NCBI RefSeq assembly: GCF_900115075.1
Contig: NZ_FOVG01000001.1
Coordinates: 1,240,001-1,304,000 of the forward strand
Direction: 5' to 3'
From: Candidatus Pantoea varia
Lineage (GTDB): Bacteria > Pseudomonadota > Gammaproteobacteria > Enterobacterales > Enterobacteriaceae
Length of the DNA: 64,000 nt
Shown here in pieces: positions 50,348 through 60,628 of the stretch (the stretch's first letter is position 1; the number at the start of each line of letters is the position of its first letter). The notes beneath the pieces were generated by a model that did no database searches, had not been told where the DNA came from, and saw only the letters and a list, made by a program, of their open reading frames with translations. The translations under genes were made by a program, and so were the position numbers.

Positions 50348-53024
50348 TCTGTTTAACTTCCTGAAAAAAGAGAAGGTCTGGGATTTTCAGGGCGGTATTC
50401 ATCCGCCAGAAATGAAAACCCAGTCCAACGGCACGCCGCTCAGCGAACTGCCGTTGCCGCACCGTTTTATTATCCCGCTGAAACAGCACATCGGACACGA
50501 AGGTGAAATCTGCGTTTCACCTGGCGACAAAGTGCTGCGCGGTCAGCCCCTGACGTTTGGCACAGGCCGTATGCTGCCGGTCCATGCGCCCACCTCCGGC
50601 GTGATTGACGATATTGGTCAGCATATGACCGCGCATCCATCGGGTCTCTCCGAGCTTTGCATTTTCCTGACGCCAGATGGCGATGACCGCTGGATGCCGC
50701 TCGATCCGTGGCCTGACTACCGTCAGCATCCGCGCGCGGATGTTGTGCAGCGTATTCACGACGCTGGCATCGCCGGCCTGGGCGGCGCGGGCTTCCCTAC
50801 CGCCACCAAACTCAAAGGCGGCCTGCGCGGCGTTAAAACCCTGATTATCAATGCGGCCGAGTGCGAGCCTTATATCACCGCTGACGATCGCCTGATGCAG
50901 GACTACGCCGCCGAAGTGCTGGAAGGCAGCCGCATTCTCGCCTGGGTGTTACAGGCCGAGCGGGTGATGATTGGCATTGAAGATAATAAACCTGAAGCGA
51001 TTGCTGCGCTGAAACAGGCGCTGGGTAGCGAGCGCGATCTGCAAATCCGGGTGATCCCGACCAAATACCCTTCCGGTGGTGCCAAGCAGCTGACCCGCAT
51101 TCTGACCGGCATGGAAGTGCCGCACGGCGGACGATCCACCGATATCGGTGTGCTGATGCAGAACGTCGGCACCGCCTGGGCCGTTAAGCGGGCCATCATC
51201 AATGGTGAACCGATTACGGAACGCGTGGTGACACTGACCGGCGAGGCGATTGCCCAGCCGCGTAACGTCTGGAGTCGTCTCGGCACGCCCATCAGCCATC
51301 TGCTGCACCAGGTCGGATTTACGCCTGCACCGCGTCAGATGGTGATTATGGGCGGTCCGCTGATGGGCTTTACCCTGCCATCGCTGGATGTGCCGGTGGT
51401 CAAGATCACCAACTGTATTCTTGCCCCCTCTCAAGGTGAGATGGGCAACAACGACGAAGAGCAGTCCTGCATTCGTTGTTCTGCCTGTGCCGATGCCTGT
51501 CCGGCTAAGCTGCTCCCTCAGCAACTTTACTGGTTCAGCCAGGGCGGCGATCACGATAAAGCGCGCTCACACCACATTGATGACTGCATCGAATGTGGCG
51601 CCTGTGCCTATGTCTGCCCAAGTAACATCCCGCTGGTGCAATATTACCGTCAGGAAAAAGCGGAACTGCGCGCCATCGATCTGGAAGCGAAACGCACGCT
51701 GGAAGCTAAAGCACGCTTCGAAGCACGTCAGGCGCGACTGGAGCGTGAGAAGCAGGCCCGTGAAGCGCGTCATGAAGAGGCGAAACAGCGCGTAGCCCGC
51801 ACCGATACCAGCGAACTGACTGCCGCCAAAGCGCGGGTGAAAGCCCGCCAGGCCACTGAGCCGGATGAAGCGACCCTGGAAGCGCAGCGTGAAGCCCGCC
51901 ATGCGCAGGCACGTCTGCGTCAGGCCGAGGCTCAGGCTGAAACCCAGCCGGTGACGCGTCAATCCGTCGATCCCCGCAAAGCGGCGGTTGAAGCGGCCAT
52001 TGCGCGGGCGAAAGCGAAGAAAGTCACGCCGGTTGATGCAGTGGAGACCGGGGCTGAAGCCAGCGTCGATCCACGCAAAGCCGCTGTCGAAGCCGCCGTG
52101 GCTCGCGCCAAAGCGAAGAAAGCCGCGCAGGCGGAAGGCGCTGAGGTGACGGCTCCGGCTGCATCAGAGAGCGCCGCAGACGCCGCTGCTGAAACCGACC
52201 CGCGTAAAGCCGCGGTTCAGGCCGCCATCGCCCGTGCCAAAGCGAAGAAAGCCGCGCAGGCAGAAGGCGCTGAGGTGGCGACTCCGGCTGCATCGGAGAG
52301 CGCCGCACCAGACGCCGCCGCTGAAACCGACCCGCGTAAAGCCGCGGTTCAGGCCGCCATCGCCCGCGCCAAAGCGAAGAAAGCCGCGCAGGCAGAAGGC
52401 GCTGAGGTGACGGCTCCGGCTGCATCAGAGAGCGTTCCAGACGCCGCTGCTGAAACCGACCCGCGTAAAGCCGCGGTTCAGGCCGCTATCGCCCGTGCCA
52501 AAGCGAAGAAAGCCGCGCAGGCAGAAGGCGCTGATGCGACGGCGCCGGCTGCATCGGAGAGCGTTCCAGACGCCGCCGCTGAAACCGACCCGCGTAAAGC
52601 CGCGGTTCAGGCCGCCATCGCCCGCGCCAAAGCGAAGAAAGCCGCGCAGGCAGAAAGCGCTGAGGTGACGGCTCCGGCTGCATCAGAGAGCGTTCCAGAC
52701 GCCGCGCCAGACGCCGCCGCTGAAACCGACCCGCGTAAAGCCGCGGTTCAGGCCGCCATCGCCCGTGCCAAAGCGAAAAAAGCCGCGCAGGCAGAAAGTG
52801 ACGCGGATGCTGCTTCACGCGACGCTGCGGCACTGGCCACTGCCGCACACTTTGCGGTAGAGAATGCGGAGCAGGCTCAGGAGCAGGCCAATAACGCCAA
52901 TGCTGAACCTGAACAGGCACCTGAACTGAATCAACCCGATGATGCGCGCAAGGCCGCTATTGCTGCCGCCATCGCCCGTGCCAAAGCGCGTAAAGCGCAG
53001 TCGTCTACGACGCTTGAGGATTAA
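50340..53024 (+). CDS. rsxC: Electron transport complex subunit RsxC with repeat tail
   Basis: An 894-residue protein, well above the size of the shortest RnfC (E. coli RsxC is about 740). Residues 1-440 form the NADH/FMN-binding core ([14 protein letters not shown] and [17 protein letters not shown]). Two 4Fe-4S motifs follow ([12 protein letters not shown] and [12 protein letters not shown]), then a charged helical stretch. From about residue 543 to the end lie eight units centred on [18 protein letters not shown] joined by Ala/Glu/Pro linkers, five of them nearly identical in DNA. The tail probably forms exposed helices; its length varies among species and its role is not known. Confidence 0.95.
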   Translation: MLNLFNFLKKEKVWDFQGGIHPPEMKTQSNGTPLSELPLPHRFIIPLKQHIGHEGEICVSPGDKVLRGQPLTFGTGRMLPVHAPTSGVIDDIGQHMTAHPSGLSELCIFLTPDGDDRWMPLDPWPDYRQHPRADVVQRIHDAGIAGLGGAGFPTATKLKGGLRGVKTLIINAAECEPYITADDRLMQDYAAEVLEGSRILAWVLQAERVMIGIEDNKPEAIAALKQALGSERDLQIRVIPTKYPSGGAKQLTRILTGMEVPHGGRSTDIGVLMQNVGTAWAVKRAIINGEPITERVVTLTGEAIAQPRNVWSRLGTPISHLLHQVGFTPAPRQMVIMGGPLMGFTLPSLDVPVVKITNCILAPSQGEMGNNDEEQSCIRCSACADACPAKLLPQQLYWFSQGGDHDKARSHHIDDCIECGACAYVCPSNIPLVQYYRQEKAELRAIDLEAKRTLEAKARFEARQARLEREKQAREARHEEAKQRVARTDTSELTAAKARVKARQATEPDEATLEAQREARHAQARLRQAEAQAETQPVTRQSVDPRKAAVEAAIARAKAKKVTPVDAVETGAEASVDPRKAAVEAAVARAKAKKAAQAEGAEVTAPAASESAADAAAETDPRKAAVQAAIARAKAKKAAQAEGAEVATPAASESAAPDAAAETDPRKAAVQAAIARAKAKKAAQAEGAEVTAPAASESVPDAAAETDPRKAAVQAAIARAKAKKAAQAEGADATAPAASESVPDAAAETDPRKAAVQAAIARAKAKKAAQAESAEVTAPAASESVPDAAPDAAAETDPRKAAVQAAIARAKAKKAAQAESDADAASRDAAALATAAHFAVENAEQAQEQANNANAEPEQAPELNQPDDARKAAIAAAIARAKARKAQSSTTLED
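51960..53010 (+). repeat. Tandem repeats in the 3' part of rsxC
   Basis: Eight in-frame units with the core [18 protein letters not shown], beginning near 51967, 52066, 52196, 52330, 52459, 52588, 52728 and 52941. The third to seventh are nearly identical and spaced about 129-140 bases. Linkers vary as [17 protein letters not shown] and [12 protein letters not shown], showing unequal recombination. Confidence 0.9.
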
Positions 53025-54083
53025 ATGGCTTTTCGTATCGCAAGTTCTCCCTACACCCATAATCGCCGCAGCACCGGCAACATCATGCTGCTGGTGGTGC
53101 TGGCCGCGGTGCCGGGTTTTGCTGCACAGTGTTATTTCTTTGGCTACGGCACCTTTTTGCAGGTTTTACTGGCAACGCTGACCGCCTGGCTGACAGAAGC
53201 GGCGATTTTACGGTTGCGCAAAGCGCCGGTGGCCAGCACGCTGGCAGATAACTCGGCGCTGCTGACCGCCGTGCTGATCGGTATCAGTCTGCCTCCGCTG
53301 GCTCCCTGGTGGCTGGTGGTGATCGGTACGCTGTTTGCGGTCGTCATTGCTAAACAGCTCTATGGCGGACTGGGCCAGAACCCATTTAACCCGGCGATGG
53401 TCGGCTATGTGGTGCTGCTGATCTCCTTCCCGGTGCAGATGACCAGCTGGCTGCCGCCTGACACGCTGCAGGCGATCAAACCCGGACTGATGGACAGTCT
53501 GAGCATGGTGTTCCACGGCCACACGCTGGCGGGCGAAACCATGCAGCAGTTACAGATGGGTGTTGATGGCATCAGCCAGGCGACGCCCCTTGATACCTTT
53601 AAAACCGGTTTACGTGCGGGTCACAGCGCCGAACATCTGCTGGCGCAGCCGATCTACAGCGGCGTGCTGGCGGGCCTTGGCTGGCAGTGGGTTAACGTCG
53701 GTTATCTGGCGGGTGGCCTGTTTCTGCTAGGGAAAAGTGCCATTCGCTGGCATATTCCTGCCGCCATGCTGCTGTCACTGGCGTTCTGCGCCACGCTGGG
53801 CTGGTTCTTCTCACCGGCATCGCTGAACAGCCCGCTGATTCATCTTTTCTCCGGTGCCACCATGCTCGGCGCGTTCTTTATTGCCACCGATCCGGTGACC
53901 GCCTCCACCACCAATCGGGGTCGCCTGGTGTATGGCGCGCTGATTGGACTGCTGGTCTGGCTGATCCGCAGCTTTGGCGGTTATCCCGATGGCGTGGCGT
54001 TTGCGGTGCTGCTGGCGAACATTTGCGTGCCGCTCATCGATTACTACACCCAGCCGCGCGTTTACGGCCATCAGAAGGATTAA
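53025..54083 (+). CDS. rsxD: Electron transport complex subunit RsxD
   Basis: A 352-residue integral membrane protein of the RnfD/NqrB family with about nine or ten segments. [19 protein letters not shown] is highly conserved. [19 protein letters not shown] contains the SGAT Thr that carries covalent FMN in homologues. It starts directly after the rsxC stop. Confidence 0.96.
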   Translation: MAFRIASSPYTHNRRSTGNIMLLVVLAAVPGFAAQCYFFGYGTFLQVLLATLTAWLTEAAILRLRKAPVASTLADNSALLTAVLIGISLPPLAPWWLVVIGTLFAVVIAKQLYGGLGQNPFNPAMVGYVVLLISFPVQMTSWLPPDTLQAIKPGLMDSLSMVFHGHTLAGETMQQLQMGVDGISQATPLDTFKTGLRAGHSAEHLLAQPIYSGVLAGLGWQWVNVGYLAGGLFLLGKSAIRWHIPAAMLLSLAFCATLGWFFSPASLNSPLIHLFSGATMLGAFFIATDPVTASTTNRGRLVYGALIGLLVWLIRSFGGYPDGVAFAVLLANICVPLIDYYTQPRVYGHQKD

Positions 54084-54086
54084 GCG

Positions 54087-54719
54087 ATGCTGGAGACGAT
54101 TCGCAAAAATGGGGTGACGCTGGCAGTTTTTGCCGCGATCACCACGGCTGCTACGGCGGTGGTTAACACGGTCACCAAGCCGACGGTGGAGCATCAGACC
54201 CTGCTGCAGCAGAAAAATCTGCTGGATCAGGTGGTGCCAACAGACCTTTATGATAACAGCATCCAGCAGGATTGTTACGTTGTCACGGATGCTGCACTGG
54301 GCAATAGTGCCCCGCACCATCTCTTCCTGGCGCGTAAAGGCGGCCAGCCGGTCGCTGCCGCACTGGAGACAACCGCACCTGACGGCTATTCTGGTGCGAT
54401 ACAGATGCTGGTCGGGGCTGATTTCCAGGGTAAAGTACTGGGCGTGCGGGTGATTGAACATCATGAGACGCCAGGCCTGGGCGACAAGATCGAACTGCGC
54501 ATCTCTGACTGGATCAACAGCTTTAATGGCAAAGTGGTTCATGGTCCGTCAGATAAAGCCTTTGCGGTAAAAAAAGATGGCGGCGACTTCGATCAATTTA
54601 CCGGCGCCACCATTACCCCACGCGCGGTGGTCAATGCGACGAAACGCACCGCGCTGTTGATGAAAACGCTTCCGGAGAGACTCTCTTCGTTACCGGCATG
54701 TGGAGACGCAAATGAGTGA
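54087..54719 (+). CDS. rsxG: Electron transport complex subunit RsxG
   Basis: A 210-residue protein with one N-terminal membrane anchor and a periplasmic flavin domain. The FMN attachment motif is [12 protein letters not shown] with the second Thr as the linked residue. [12 protein letters not shown] is also conserved. The stop overlaps the rsxE start. Confidence 0.95.
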   Translation: MLETIRKNGVTLAVFAAITTAATAVVNTVTKPTVEHQTLLQQKNLLDQVVPTDLYDNSIQQDCYVVTDAALGNSAPHHLFLARKGGQPVAAALETTAPDGYSGAIQMLVGADFQGKVLGVRVIEHHETPGLGDKIELRISDWINSFNGKVVHGPSDKAFAVKKDGGDFDQFTGATITPRAVVNATKRTALLMKTLPERLSSLPACGDANE

Positions 54720-55416
54720 AGCTAAAAGTCTGCTGGTGGGTGGACTGTGGAAGAATAACTCGGCACTGGTGCAGCTGCTGGGCCTCTGCCCGCTGCTGGC
54801 GGTTACGGCAACGGCGACTAACGCGCTGGGCTTAGGTCTGGCTACCACGCTGGTGCTGACCCTGACCAACAGTTTTATTTCCGCCTCGCGCCGCTGGGTG
54901 CCGTCGGAAATCCGTATCCCGATTTATGTCATGATCATCGCCTCGGTGGTGAGCTGCGTGCAGATGCTGATCAACGCCTATGCCTACGGTCTCTATCAGT
55001 CGCTGGGAATTTTTATCCCGCTGATCGTGACCAACTGCATCGTGGTTGGCCGTGCTGAAGCTGTGGCCTCTAAGAGCAGCATCCCGCTTGCGGCGCTGGA
55101 TGGCTTCGCCATCGGTATGGGCGCGACCTGCGCCATGGTGGTGCTGGGTTCGCTGCGGGAAATCATCGGCAGTGGCACGCTGTTTAACGGTGCCGATCAG
55201 CTGCTTGGCCCGTGGGCGAAATCGCTGCGTATCGAAGTGGTCCATTTCGACTCGCCGATGCTGCTGGCGATGCTGCCGCCTGGTGCGTTTATCGGTCTGG
55301 GCATGATGCTGGCGGGTAAATATCTGATCGATCAGAAGATGAAACAGCGGGCAGCACTGCGTGCTCAGGCGGCCGAAACCGCTGCGCCTCAGAACGCCGT
55401 CGGGAAACCGGTGTGA
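54712..55416 (+). CDS. rsxE: Electron transport complex subunit RsxE
   Basis: A 234-residue membrane protein with about six segments, paralogous to RsxA ([25 protein letters not shown] and [17 protein letters not shown]). ATG 54712 has GGAGA upstream and overlaps rsxG. Its GTGTGA end overlaps the nth GTG start by four bases. Confidence 0.95.
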   Translation: MSEAKSLLVGGLWKNNSALVQLLGLCPLLAVTATATNALGLGLATTLVLTLTNSFISASRRWVPSEIRIPIYVMIIASVVSCVQMLINAYAYGLYQSLGIFIPLIVTNCIVVGRAEAVASKSSIPLAALDGFAIGMGATCAMVVLGSLREIIGSGTLFNGADQLLGPWAKSLRIEVVHFDSPMLLAMLPPGAFIGLGMMLAGKYLIDQKMKQRAALRAQAAETAAPQNAVGKPV

Positions 55417-56045
55417 ATCAGACCAAACGCACCGAAATTCTCCGTCGGCTGCAGCAGAATAATCCACATCCGACCACCGAGCTGAACTTCAGCACGCCGT
55501 TTGAGCTGCTGATTGCAGTGCTGCTTTCGGCGCAGGCGACCGATGTCAGCGTCAACAAAGCCACCGCAAAGCTCTATCCGGTGGCGAATACGCCCGCCGC
55601 GATGCTGGCGCTGGGCGTGGATGGCGTAAAGGAATACATCAAAACCATCGGCCTGTTTAACAGCAAAGCGGAAAATGTGATTAAGACCTGCCGCATTCTG
55701 CTGGAGCAGCACAACGGCGAAGTGCCGGAAGATCGTGCGGCACTGGAAGCCCTGCCCGGTGTAGGCCGTAAAACCGCCAATGTGGTGCTCAACACCGCCT
55801 TTGGCTGGCCGACAATTGCCGTCGATACCCATATCTTCCGCGTCAGCAACCGGACGAAATTTGCGCCGGGCAAGAATGTGGAAGAGGTTGAGCAGAAACT
55901 GCTGAAGGTGGTTCCGGCGGCGTATAAGGTTGACTGCCATCACTGGCTGATTCTGCACGGCCGCTACACGTGCGTGGCACGTAAACCGCGCTGTGGCGCC
56001 TGCCTGATAGAAGATCTTTGCGAGTATCCCGACAAAGTCGAGTAA
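55413..56045 (+). CDS. nth: Endonuclease III (Nth)
   Basis: A 210-residue DNA glycosylase/AP lyase (E. coli 211) removing oxidised pyrimidines. The helix-hairpin-helix [13 protein letters not shown] contains the catalytic Lys, [11 protein letters not shown] carries the catalytic Asp, and the 4Fe-4S ligands are [17 protein letters not shown] (C-x6-C-x2-C-x5-C). The start is GTG 55413, overlapping rsxE by four bases, so base-excision repair is translationally tied to the SoxR-reducing complex. Confidence 0.97.
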   Translation: MNQTKRTEILRRLQQNNPHPTTELNFSTPFELLIAVLLSAQATDVSVNKATAKLYPVANTPAAMLALGVDGVKEYIKTIGLFNSKAENVIKTCRILLEQHNGEVPEDRAALEALPGVGRKTANVVLNTAFGWPTIAVDTHIFRVSNRTKFAPGKNVEEVEQKLLKVVPAAYKVDCHHWLILHGRYTCVARKPRCGACLIEDLCEYPDKVE

Positions 56046-56055
56046 TTCGCCTGAC

Positions 56056-56078
56056 AAACCCGCTGCGGCGGTTTTTTT
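56056..56078 (+). terminator. Terminator of the rsx-nth operon
   Basis: AAACCCGC, loop TGC, GGCGGTTT with one imperfect pair and seven T. It lies 10 bases after the nth stop. Confidence 0.8.
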
Positions 56079-56251
56079 ATTCTCTGGTTACGATCGCTGC
56101 TTTTCCCGTCTCCTGTGCTCATCCCCTGGTCGCCACGCTCACAGGCGCGTCTTAATACCGGCACAGTTTGTCGGGTTGTTACATTGCTGTTGATGATGGA
56201 AAATCGCCGCCCCTGACGATAAGAAAATGTTATGACACGGTGAGTAAAGTA

Positions 56252-56971
56252 ATGAATAAAAGCCCTTCAGCAGAAAGGCATTCGCTGCGCCTGTTTCTGG
56301 CGCGGCTCTGGCCGCATCCGCTGCCAGTGAGTAAAAAGCACGTGGTGATCGCCGGACTGGGTGCGGGTACCGGCTTAATTCTGACCAGTCTGCTGAGCCA
56401 CTGGATTCTGGGCGAGCTGAATCTGTGGTTTGTTGCCCCGGTTGGTGCTTCGGCGGTTTTACTCTTTGGCCTGCCCGCCAGTCCGCTGGCTCAGCCCTGG
56501 GCCATCGTCGGCGGCAACAGCCTCTCCGCGCTGGCGGGCGTCACCGTCAGCCAGCTGATCCCCGATCCGGCGATAGCCTGCGGCGTCGCGGCCTGTGTGG
56601 CGATCCTGTTGATGTTTCAGCTGCGCTGTCTGCATCCGCCCGGCGGTGCCGTTGCTCTGACCGCTATTCTGGGCGGCCCTTCGGTGCAGCAACTGGGATA
56701 TGACTTTGTCCTGACGCCAGTCCTGCTCAATTCACTGACCCTGGCGCTGCTGGCACTGCTGTTTAATAATCTGGCCGGTCGCCGCTATCCCCACCCGCTG
56801 GCCCCGGAAGAAGTTAAACCCGAGCCGATCGCGATGCCGGTCCCGCTGACGCGCGCCGATCTGCATCAGGCTTTACAGGGTGGTGAGCTGCTGGATATTG
56901 ACGAGGATGATTTGCAGGCGCTGCTGCTGCGTGCTGAAGAGATTGCCCAGCGCCGTCAGTTCAGTGGCTGA
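56252..56971 (+). CDS. HPP-family integral membrane protein
   Basis: A 239-residue protein. Four or five membrane segments lie between residues 30 and 175, with the family HPP motif in CLHPPGGAVALTAILGG and the LWFVAPVGASAVLLFGLPASPLAQPWA stretch. A C-terminal cytosolic helix pair follows (DLHQALQGGELLDIDEDDLQALL). Related proteins in cyanobacteria and chloroplasts transport nitrite; bacterial members are uncharacterised. I chose ATG 56252 over one at 56168 because the upstream residues look unrelated. Confidence 0.85.
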   Translation: MNKSPSAERHSLRLFLARLWPHPLPVSKKHVVIAGLGAGTGLILTSLLSHWILGELNLWFVAPVGASAVLLFGLPASPLAQPWAIVGGNSLSALAGVTVSQLIPDPAIACGVAACVAILLMFQLRCLHPPGGAVALTAILGGPSVQQLGYDFVLTPVLLNSLTLALLALLFNNLAGRRYPHPLAPEEVKPEPIAMPVPLTRADLHQALQGGELLDIDEDDLQALLLRAEEIAQRRQFSG

Positions 56972-57228
56972 AACCTGCCTGCTCGCCCTGTCACCTCTTT
57001 CACTGTCGGCGCGACCTCTTGCATTCAGGTCTCCCCTTAACCCTGGCCTTGAGAAGTTGATCGCTGCCACAGTTTTACTCTGCCGCTTCGCCCATACCAC
57101 TCCGTAACATATTGATAACACAACCGTCCAGGCCGTACGCCCATCGGCTCCTGGGCGGATGCCTATAGAGCTGGCCTTTTCAGCGTCCTACACTTTGCTC
57201 TTCTTTACGTTTCTTACGAGGAAGACCG
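56972..57228. other. Gap upstream of the glucarate-type operon
   Basis: About 257 bases with GCCCATCGGCTCCTGGGC-type partial symmetry near 57140 and a good AGGA before the next ATG. I see no gene or clear operator. Confidence 0.4.
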
Positions 57229-58572
57229 ATGGATAGCGCCTTGTCCCCGCAGCACGATGAGCTGATCGCCTCCGCCATCAAAAAATTCTTCACCCATATC
57301 ATCCCGATGCTGGTGGTGATGTTGATCATTAACCAGATCGACCGCGCCAATATTGGCTTTATCAAAGCGGAGCTGCGGACCGATGCCGGGATCAGCGCGG
57401 CGGCCTTTGGTCTGGGTGCGGGCCTGTTTTTTATCGGCTATGCGTTGTTTGAGGTGCCCAGCAACCTGATGATGAAGCGCTTTGGCGCACGCGTCTGGCT
57501 GACGCGCATCATGATTACCTGGGGGCTGGTGGTGGTCCTGACGGGGTTCGTTACCTCACCCATCCAGTTTTACCTGTTGCGCTTTTTACTGGGCGTGGCC
57601 GAGGCGGGCTTCTTTCCTGGCGTGCTGTTCTATTTCCGTCAGTGGGTCCCGAATGCCTGGCGCGGCCGGGCCACCGCGATGGTGCTGAGTGCCACCGCCG
57701 GTGCCTTTCTCTTCTCCGGCCCTATCACCGGCGCGATCCTGATGATGCACGACTTTTTAGGCATTGCTGGCTGGAAATGGGTGATGTTTCTCGAAGGCGG
57801 TGCCTCGGTGCTGGTCGGCATTTTCGCTGCCTGGATACTGGTGTCGCGACCCGGCGACGCACGCTGGCTGAGTGATGCAGAGAAACAGGCACTGATACAG
57901 CAGCTGCATAATGAAGAGGCGCAGCGTGACGAGCTAAACCGCGAACCGGGTAAAATGTCGCTGCTGCGTAATCGCAGCCTGCTGTTCTTCTGCGTTATCT
58001 TCTTCACCATGACGATGACCGGCTATACGCTGGTGTTCTGGCTGCCGCAGATTATCCAGCGCATTCAGGGCTTCAGCAGTTTTGGCATCGGCATTCTCAC
58101 CGCCGTGCCGTGGCTTTGCGCCATTATCGCCATTAACCTGCTGAGCCGCTTTTCAGACCGCCACCGCGACAAACTCGATAAAGCGCTGGGTATCGCCATG
58201 CTGGTCGCAGCATGCGGCACCTTTATGGCCACGCTGGGTTCCCCGTGGTTTGGCTTCCTGGCGATGATCGTGGCCTGTATCGGTTCAAAAGTCAGCGCAA
58301 CCTTCTTCTGGCCAATGCCGCAGGGAGAGCTGCCTGCCTCGATTGTCGCGCCAGGTATTGCGCTGGTGAATTCTGTTGGCAACCTTGGCGGCTTTTTCGC
58401 ACCGACGGTATTTGGCTATCTGGAGATGAAGACCGGCTCGACAACCGGCGGCCTCTATGCCCTGACCAGCGTCTCGCTGCTGACCGGTCTATGGCTGCTG
58501 CTGCGCCGCAAGCCCTCCCCGCCTTCCCTTGATCCTATGGAGAATCAACATGTCAGACAGTCCAGTCATTAA
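57229..58572 (+). CDS. MFS transporter, glucarate/anion:cation symporter type
   Basis: A 447-residue protein with 12 membrane segments. IINQIDRANIGFIKAEL in helix 1 is typical of the anion:cation symporter branch that includes GudP, GarP and related sugar-acid carriers. RFLLGVAEAGFFPGVLFYF and RARATA-type loop motifs support this. Its end overlaps the start of the GudX-like gene by 23 bases, so both are one operon for an aldarate. The precise substrate may be glucarate, galactarate or a relative. Confidence 0.85.
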   Translation: MDSALSPQHDELIASAIKKFFTHIIPMLVVMLIINQIDRANIGFIKAELRTDAGISAAAFGLGAGLFFIGYALFEVPSNLMMKRFGARVWLTRIMITWGLVVVLTGFVTSPIQFYLLRFLLGVAEAGFFPGVLFYFRQWVPNAWRGRATAMVLSATAGAFLFSGPITGAILMMHDFLGIAGWKWVMFLEGGASVLVGIFAAWILVSRPGDARWLSDAEKQALIQQLHNEEAQRDELNREPGKMSLLRNRSLLFFCVIFFTMTMTGYTLVFWLPQIIQRIQGFSSFGIGILTAVPWLCAIIAINLLSRFSDRHRDKLDKALGIAMLVAACGTFMATLGSPWFGFLAMIVACIGSKVSATFFWPMPQGELPASIVAPGIALVNSVGNLGGFFAPTVFGYLEMKTGSTTGGLYALTSVSLLTGLWLLLRRKPSPPSLDPMENQHVRQSSH

Positions 58573-59893
58573 AACAATGCGGGTGGTGCCGGTCGCCGGA
58601 TATGACAGCATGCTGCTGAACATTGGCGGCGCACACAACTGCTACTTTACCCGTATTCTGGTGATTCTGACCGATTCCGCAGGCCGGACCGGCGTCGGCG
58701 AGAGCCCCTGCCACGCTTCAACGCTGGCGCTGCTGGCGCGCTTTCGTCCGCAGATAGAGGGCAGCGAATTGCTGCGACAGAATGCCACCATCGCCACACT
58801 ATTTGCCAGCGACGCGCGACACCAGCAGACCGCGCATACCGACAATATTCATATTCCACAGATGAACCCTGAGAAGTTTTATAACGCCGCCGCGGCAATT
58901 GAAGCGGCGCTGCTTGATCTGCTGGGTCAGCACCTGAATCTGCCGGTTGCCGAGTTACTTGCCAGTGGCAAGCAACGCGATCGGGTGCCCGTCCTCGGTT
59001 ATCTGTTCTATATCGCCGACCGCAACCTGACCAGCATGAACTATCAGGCGGGCCACGCTGGCGGTGATGCCTGGCTGCAACTGCGTCATGAAAAAGCGAT
59101 GGATGCGGACGGCGTGGTGCGGCTGGCGGAGGCGGCAGCGGATCGCTATGGCTTTCGCGATTTCAAACTCAAGGGTGGCGTACATCATGCCGACGTGGAG
59201 GTGGAGACGGTTAACGCCCTACTGACACGCTTTCCTCAGGCGCGGGTAACAGTTGATCCCAATGCCAGTTGGTCGCTGGATGAGGCTATTTATTATGGCA
59301 AACAGCTGGCGGGCCGCATTCCCTATCTGGAAGACCCCTGCGGCGCGGAGCAGGGCTATTCAGGCCGGGAAACGCTGGCAGAGTTTAAGCGGGCGACGGG
59401 TATTCCGGTCGCCACCAATATGATCGCCAATGACTGGCGACAGTTGCAGCATGCTCTGCAACTCAACGCTATCGACATTCCCCTGGCCGACCCGCATTTC
59501 TGGACGATGCGTAATGCCCACACTGTAGCGCAGCTCTGCCATGAATGGGGCCTGACGACCGGCTGCCACTCAAACAACCACTTTGATGTGTCGCTGGCAA
59601 TGGTGGCGCATCTGGGTGCCGCTGCACCGGGCGATCGTCTGACCGCCTTTGATACTCACTGGATCTGGCAGGATGGCCAGCAGCTGACACTGCATGCGCC
59701 GCAGATTCGTGATGGATATCTGGAACTGCCAGAGGGGCCAGGGCTGGGTATCACCCTGAATATGGCGCGGGTTGAAGCAGCCCATGAACTCTACAATTCG
59801 TTACCCGATAAAAACCGTAACGACGCGCTGGGCATGCAGTTTCTGATTGATAACTGGTCATTTGACGCAAAACGCCCGGCACTGCTGCGCTAA
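58550..59893 (+). CDS. gudX: Enolase-superfamily dehydratase, GudX-like
   Basis: A 447-residue protein resembling E. coli GudX and GudD (IPVAGHDSMLxN as VVPVAGYDSMLLNIGGAHN). The enolase-superfamily residues seen in GudD are all present: FKLKGG (catalytic Lys), TVDPNAS and YLEDPCGAEQ (metal ligands), ATNMIA, CHSNNHFD (catalytic His) and DTHWIW. The N-terminal capping loop differs: where GudD has GEIPGGEKI, this has GESPCHAST, so specificity may be altered. ATG 58550 has GGAG eight bases upstream. No gudD neighbour exists, so this may itself be the working dehydratase. Confidence 0.85.
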   Translation: MSDSPVIKTMRVVPVAGYDSMLLNIGGAHNCYFTRILVILTDSAGRTGVGESPCHASTLALLARFRPQIEGSELLRQNATIATLFASDARHQQTAHTDNIHIPQMNPEKFYNAAAAIEAALLDLLGQHLNLPVAELLASGKQRDRVPVLGYLFYIADRNLTSMNYQAGHAGGDAWLQLRHEKAMDADGVVRLAEAAADRYGFRDFKLKGGVHHADVEVETVNALLTRFPQARVTVDPNASWSLDEAIYYGKQLAGRIPYLEDPCGAEQGYSGRETLAEFKRATGIPVATNMIANDWRQLQHALQLNAIDIPLADPHFWTMRNAHTVAQLCHEWGLTTGCHSNNHFDVSLAMVAHLGAAAPGDRLTAFDTHWIWQDGQQLTLHAPQIRDGYLELPEGPGLGITLNMARVEAAHELYNSLPDKNRNDALGMQFLIDNWSFDAKRPALLR

Positions 59894-59932
59894 TGTAAGC
59901 CATCCTGTGACAGTGTCACAGGATGGATGTAT

Positions 59933-60628
59933 TTAACGTTGCCCCAGCGCCGCCTGCATCCAGGCAATCACCAGCGGAGATTCTTTGTCCTGCAGGGCTG
60001 CGCGCTCTGACTGGAACAGCGTGGCGACATAGAAAGGATGATTCCGGAGTTCTACACCACGCACATCTCCCGCCTCATCCCAGGCGGTAATACGCAGCGT
60101 GTTATCGCCCAGCGCGTCACTGAAGTCCGGGTTAACACCAAAGTTACAGTGATAGCCCTCATCGCTCTCCAGCACGCCGTAGGCCTGGGCGATACGTGAC
60201 TCCGCGTCAAACCTGACCCTGCCACGCTGCTCCACCAGCGAGCAGCTCAACGGGGCAATGACCATTCTTCCGCCGGTGTCGGTCTCTGCATGACTGGCAT
60301 CGTGCCAGCCCAGTACATTGCGCGCATACTCGATCACCGCATACTGGAACCCCCCACAGGATCCCAGGAAAGGCTTACCGCTCTCCCGCGCCCAGCGAAG
60401 GGTTTCAAAGACACCTTCATCGTTGAGATAAGGACTGCCAGGCACCACCCAGACCGCATCACTGCGCGTAAGGTCTGTCTGGTCAAGCTGGTCGGTGGCG
60501 ATCCACTCCGCTTCAACGATAAGATTTAGCCTGCGTGCAGCACGTTCAATGGCAAGGGGTATAGCCTGATGGGCAACCGCATTGGCGCGGTAGTCACCAA
60601 CGAGAGATAAACACAGGGGAGACGACAT
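59933..60628 (-). CDS. Class I glutamine amidotransferase-like protein (CTP synthase C-terminal-like)
   Basis: A 231-residue stand-alone GATase1 domain. The nucleophile elbow is GSCGGFQYAVIEYARN, very like the C-terminal half of CTP synthase, and HCNFGVNPD and NHPFYVATLFQSE hold the region of the catalytic His-Glu pair (His in HPFYVATLFQSE). No synthetase domain is attached and no CTP synthase neighbour is present, so the acceptor of the ammonia is unknown. Such proteins are annotated in genomes as CTP synthase C-terminal-related. It converges with the GudX-like gene. Confidence 0.85.
   Translation of the reverse strand: MSSPLCLSLVGDYRANAVAHQAIPLAIERAARRLNLIVEAEWIATDQLDQTDLTRSDAVWVVPGSPYLNDEGVFETLRWARESGKPFLGSCGGFQYAVIEYARNVLGWHDASHAETDTGGRMVIAPLSCSLVEQRGRVRFDAESRIAQAYGVLESDEGYHCNFGVNPDFSDALGDNTLRITAWDEAGDVRGVELRNHPFYVATLFQSERAALQDKESPLVIAWMQAALGQR

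Noticed and set aside
51960..53010. Possible CRISPR-like array because of regular repeats
   Set aside because: Units are about 130 bases, in frame, and encode an Ala/Lys-rich protein tail; no cas genes are near.
56972..57228. Possible tRNA or small RNA gene
   Set aside because: No cloverleaf, TTCGA-type arm or CCA end could be found by eye.
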